Shown here: positions 60,701 to 64,000 of the stretch, in pieces
Position numbering within the stretch: position 1 is the stretch's first letter
Layout of the letters: each line of letters starts with the position of its first letter
NCBI RefSeq assembly: GCF_020085105.1
Contig: NC_058052.1
Coordinates: 11,637,233 to 11,701,232 of the forward strand
DNA: 64,000 nucleotides
Direction: 5' to 3'
From: Siniperca chuatsi
Lineage: Eukaryota; Chordata; Actinopteri; Centrarchiformes; Sinipercidae
Position numbers and translations under genes: made by a program
The notes under the pieces: model-generated
What the model was told of the DNA's origin: nothing
The model's database searches: none
The model's input: only the letters and a program-made list of their open reading frames with translations

Positions 60701-61258
60701 AGAAAAATCATACTTTACTTTGACTACTCCCAGGAAGACATTTTGTGTAGCAGTGATGAGTTCTTCTCTGTGCTCGGTCAAACTGGGCTGGATGCTGAGT
60801 TTCTGGGCTGCCAGCAGCACATGTTGTCCAGACACAGTGACTGACTCCAACAGGGACGACACCTCCATGTGCAAAACTTCATCCTCTGTCTCACTTATTT
60901 GCCTGGAAGTAAAGAGCCTGGTGTTTATTTAATAATAAATCACACGTCAGTCTCTTATATAATTTTAATAAAGACATCACATGTTGGAATGTGACTTTTA
61001 CAGACTTGTACCTGCGGTCTTGTTTGTTAAATTTCTATTCTTTACCTCAGCAAACTGTACATACCTGGAGGCCACTGCTGCCATATTCTCAGTAGCTTTA
61101 GCCACAGCCTGAGCTGCCCCCTCCAGCTGGCTGAACTGTTCAGGTTCCTCTGCACTGTCACACAGCAGCACCAAGTGGCATAAATGACTTGCAATTGGTG
61201 CAACCACCCGCTCCACCACCGCGGTCCTGATCAACCCATGATCCAATAAAGAGGACAT
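54769..61258 (-). CDS. Vinculin/alpha-catenin superfamily protein, long form, unnamed
   Basis: Probable actin-linked adhesion or scaffold protein, inferred from family only. Exons in transcript order: 61258-61065, 60902-60719, 59089-55793, 55705-55526, 55443-55271, 55175-55058, 54969-54769. The sum is 4347 nt, 1448 aa, all phases closing. Residues 1-130 match the vinculin/catenin N-terminus (VVAPIASHLCHLVLL; DDDATVRRIVAAADRVLECL), with exon borders in the same places as vinculin. Residues 130-620 are predicted helical bundles like the alpha-catenin D1 and M regions. Residues 620-690 are a polar acidic linker (EEERSDEETIEVE), followed by further bundles to about 1225. The last exons resemble the vinculin tail: DNRIVQVTRKMADTL, VIANHCLDKQCR, ILVKNAQNLLQTV, FQWRRKLEIHR. 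Vinculin is 1066 aa and alpha-catenin about 906, so this is a third longer. No proline-rich neck is seen. Alpha-catulin (734 aa) is a poorer fit in length and tail. One 3297-nt exon holds residues 127-1225. Confidence 0.85.
59151..59710 (+). mobile_element. Complete non-autonomous element with 12-bp terminal inverted repeats
   Basis: Left end AGCCATACTAGC (59151-59162) and right end GCTAGTATGGCT (59699-59710) are exact reverse complements. The interior has GTGCTAATTAGCAAATGTTA and several GTTAGCATGCT motifs. It matches the truncated copy at 14590-15030. No open frame. It lies in intron 2 of the vinculin-like gene. The target duplication could not be defined. Confidence 0.75.
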
Positions 61259-64000
61259 AGTTAGCAGAGTGATTCTCTCTGGTCAAAAAAAAGTAAGCAG
61301 CTCCATTTGTTGTGGGGCTCCTGCTGTATTCAGTGAGGTAGCTGTATTAATAATTCATTGTGCTCTACAGAGGAGCTTGTGCTTGATTTCAGTGTTTCAT
61401 AGCAACTGGGTCATCTGACCACACACACATAACCTCATCAGGTTTAAAGAGTGACTAGCTGCCTTTTGTTCTTGACATATTGTTGTGTATGCAAACCTGC
61501 AGTTGCACTGCTCCCGCAAGCAGAATGTACGTACTATATGCTGCAACTAAAGATTATCAATTACTCTATCGCTAATTATTTTGACTAATTGATTACTCGT
61601 TAGTCTTGCCTTGCTTTGCCAGTAAAGTCTTTTGATCCTGAAATCTTGCCACAACACTACTTGTCATTGAACAGTCAACACTATTTTTGTGACATCGTCA
61701 TTGTGGGAATGGTTGAACTTCAAGACTGTTCATGTGTTCAGGGAAAGTGGACCGGCAAATGAAAGTGGGACCTTACAAAACATAAGGGCTTTAAGTAAAT
61801 ATAAATTGGCCAGTGTCACAGACATTGTACTTTAATAAAGCTGTGTTGTCTCTGATCACAGTTCACAGTAAGAATGCACAATATCATCTTTAATATCTTA
61901 TATCATATTTTGAGCACTGTCCCACGTTTGCTTAAGGTGTAAGCAAAACTGGGACAATATTTTCAGGTAAGGTGGGAACCTTTCTGAAACATGTTTCATG
62001 CAGCATTCCAATGATACTACATTTTAATTCAATAATAGACTTAAAATATAACACAAAACACAAGTATTTTGTAATTAGATTGGTGGTTATATAATTTATA
62101 TTAAAATGTTCTATGGTGTATTAACTATCAGCTGAACTATTTCATTAATTTAGTAGTTATAGGAAACTTAATGCCTAAAAGAGTTAATATATTGTCTTTA
62201 CTGTAGATCAGTGTCCCACTTAAACAGACAAGCTGTACCACTAAACTTTAAAACCCTGATTGGGTTTGAGAGTCTATAACATTTAAATAGTAATCAGTCC
62301 CTTTCAAAACATGAGTTACATGAGACTGATAAGAAAGGTTGTACCATTTCACACAAAAACATGATTGGTGTGTGTGAATATTTGTTATTTACATTTACAT
62401 TTTACATTCATTTGTTAAAAAGTGGCCCACTCTTGCTGAATCCACCCTCTGTAAAATGTACAATTTTGTACCTATAGTACAAAACCCACAGCTATTTAAC
62501 ATACAATGATATAACCCTCATATTTGAGAAGCTGGAACTAGAGAAAGTTTGGCATTTTTGCTTGATAAATGACAAACTGATAATGATTTTCAGTTGACTG
62601 ACTAATCGTTTCAGCTCTACTGTATATAAGCAATGAAAAGAAGTTAGACCCTTCTAATTAATATGCTGTTTTTGCACAAGAAAACTTGACGTTTAAGCAA
62701 ATATTACTCCAAATACGCCCTAAAGAGTTTTCAAAGAACTCTGAATTCCTGTTTTTGTCTGCACATTTAGAGGAAAGCAGCCAGCAGAGAGCACCACACG
62801 CCATCAAAAAGGAAGTAAACCAACCAACAACCACACTGGACTCATGTTGACAAAAACAGCATACACAGCCATGAAATTTCACTCTAAAATTTATCAACAG
62901 ATAAATATACAGCTCAAACATGACTTTTAAACATCAACCATACAGCACACTATAATGGAAATGATATTCAGTGACAGTAGTAGTACTCAGAACAAAACCC
63001 CAAATAACGGTGTGATTAACGGTGACAACAAACATCCAAACAAAATATAACCATCACAGTTAAGATTTATCAAAAAATGTCAAGTGTCGGTTTCTCTGCA
63101 TACAGGTATTTAACAGATGCAGAGGGAAGACGTGAACGTGTACAGTATATGCCGTCATGCCAGTGGAATTAAATGGTAAAAAAAAGTGTATCGGATCAAT
63201 AAAAGATTCATACAACACAAAAGAGAGCCAAGCAATCACAGTGAGCCATAAAGTGTCTTAGCACTGAAGTCTTAGAGAAAAGTGTGAAACATGTTAAAAT
63301 ATTCTTCTGTTCTTTCCCATTGCACGTTTAAGTCTTCTGCAAAATCACCCAAACTTCATGAGACTGCAGGGTTTCATCCTAACATACTGAATATCTCTTT
63401 TAATATAATTATCACCCGACGGTCATTGATAAATTCTTCAAAACTGACATCAAAATATATTTTTTGGAGCATAATTTAAGTTTTTTTACCATGTTATTTT
63501 GTGATAAAGCTCTTCAAATGTATAAAATAGCTAATATTCTTACTTCTTTGGGGACTATTAATATAAAATCAAATTCACTGTGTTCAGCAAAATTTCATTC
63601 ACAACCAAGCCTAGCTTTAAAAAGACTGTCAAGTACATGTGGGGTAACTTTGAGTACTGAGGAGCTGTGAACTTTAATAGTGGCAGATTTTCAGGGCACT
63701 GACATTCCTCCATGTTGACTTAAAATAAGCTTTTCCCAGGAGCCCCAAAGAGCTTGTTTATGTGTAGTGATTGAGTGGAGCACATTTCCACCTATTTTTA
63801 GGGTATTACTCATGCCATGGGCCCCTATAAATGACTGTAGGTGGACTCCCATTGCAGACTTTCATCTGGCCGTGGAGAGTAATGTATCTCATATTTCACG
63901 CTAAAACCCAATGCCTAATAACATAATAGTAAAATTAAATATGGTCTGTTTAGGTGAAGTCTGGAAAGGTTTTGGAAATAAATCATGATCAGGTCGTATG
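61259..64000. other. Upstream of the vinculin-like gene; no gene recognised to the window edge
   Basis: The first 200-300 nt should hold the 5' UTR and promoter of the minus-strand vinculin-like gene. A split dispersed repeat occupies 61549-62621. From 62640 to 64000 no exon or domain was recognised on either strand; an AATAAA at 63197 is of unknown relevance. Confidence 0.5.
61549..62621 (+). repeat. CGATTAATC-family repeat split by an insertion
   Basis: The family's 5' end (TGCAACTAAAGATTATCAAT ... GATTACTCGTTAGTC) lies at 61549-61606. Its 3' end (TTTGAGAAGCTGGAACTAGA ... GACTAATCGTTTCAGCTCTA) lies at 62523-62621. About 0.9 kb of unrelated sequence lies between them, against about 330 nt total for the intact copy at 8160-8490. 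Confidence 0.5.

Noticed and set aside
54769-61258. Alpha-catulin (ctnnal1) or plain vinculin as the name of the minus-strand gene
   Set aside because: Length 1448 aa against 734 and 1066, a mid-protein acidic linker, a single giant exon, and a vinculin-like tail that catulin lacks. Left unnamed.
62658-62921. 87-aa minus-strand frame near the right edge
   Set aside because: Low-complexity hydrophobic and Cys-rich translation with no family signal and no splice context.

Overview
This is a 64 kb stretch of a ray-finned (teleost) fish nuclear genome. The evidence is short exons with consensus splice sites, compact introns of 0.1-4 kb, and protein sequences closest to vertebrate orthologues. 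The AT-rich introns hold dispersed repeats of fish type: an L2-like LINE tail ending in a GAATT repeat, GTTAGCATGCTAAC-rich elements, and CGATTAATCG-rich elements. No prokaryotic, viral or organellar genes were seen.

Six genes are supported. For five of them the exon-intron chain could be assembled by hand from the first codon to the stop, with every intron phase closing. (1) fshr, plus strand, 27-3557: follicle-stimulating hormone receptor, cut by the left edge so the signal peptide and first leucine-rich repeats are missing. (2) mertk, plus, 4884-19709: TAM-family receptor tyrosine kinase, 19 exons, 946 aa. (3) tmem87b, plus, 21064-28614: Golgi GOLD-domain seven-helix protein, 19 exons, 578 aa. 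(4) fbln7, minus, 44130-33156: fibulin-7, 8 exons, 443 aa. (5) zc3h6, plus, 45764-52976: CCCH zinc-finger protein, 12 exons, 1157 aa. (6) An unnamed vinculin/alpha-catenin superfamily gene, minus, 61258-54769: 7 exons, 1448 aa, with a single 3.3 kb exon carrying three quarters of the protein.

Layout: fshr, mertk and tmem87b run head-to-tail. tmem87b and fbln7 converge on a 4.5 kb gene-free interval. fbln7 and zc3h6 diverge from a 1.6 kb interval with a TATA-like box on each side. zc3h6 and the vinculin-like gene converge, with poly(A) signals that interleave. The last 2.7 kb holds no recognisable gene. The mertk-tmem87b-fbln7-zc3h6 block matches the human 2q13 neighbourhood (from memory), except that ZC3H8 is absent here, fbln7 appears inverted, and fshr (2p16 in human) and the vinculin-like gene are added. 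The genes do not form one pathway; this is a synteny block.

The observations I would follow first are the vinculin-like gene (more than 350 residues longer than vinculin, middle introns missing) and two textbook U12-type AT-AC introns, one in tmem87b and one in zc3h6.
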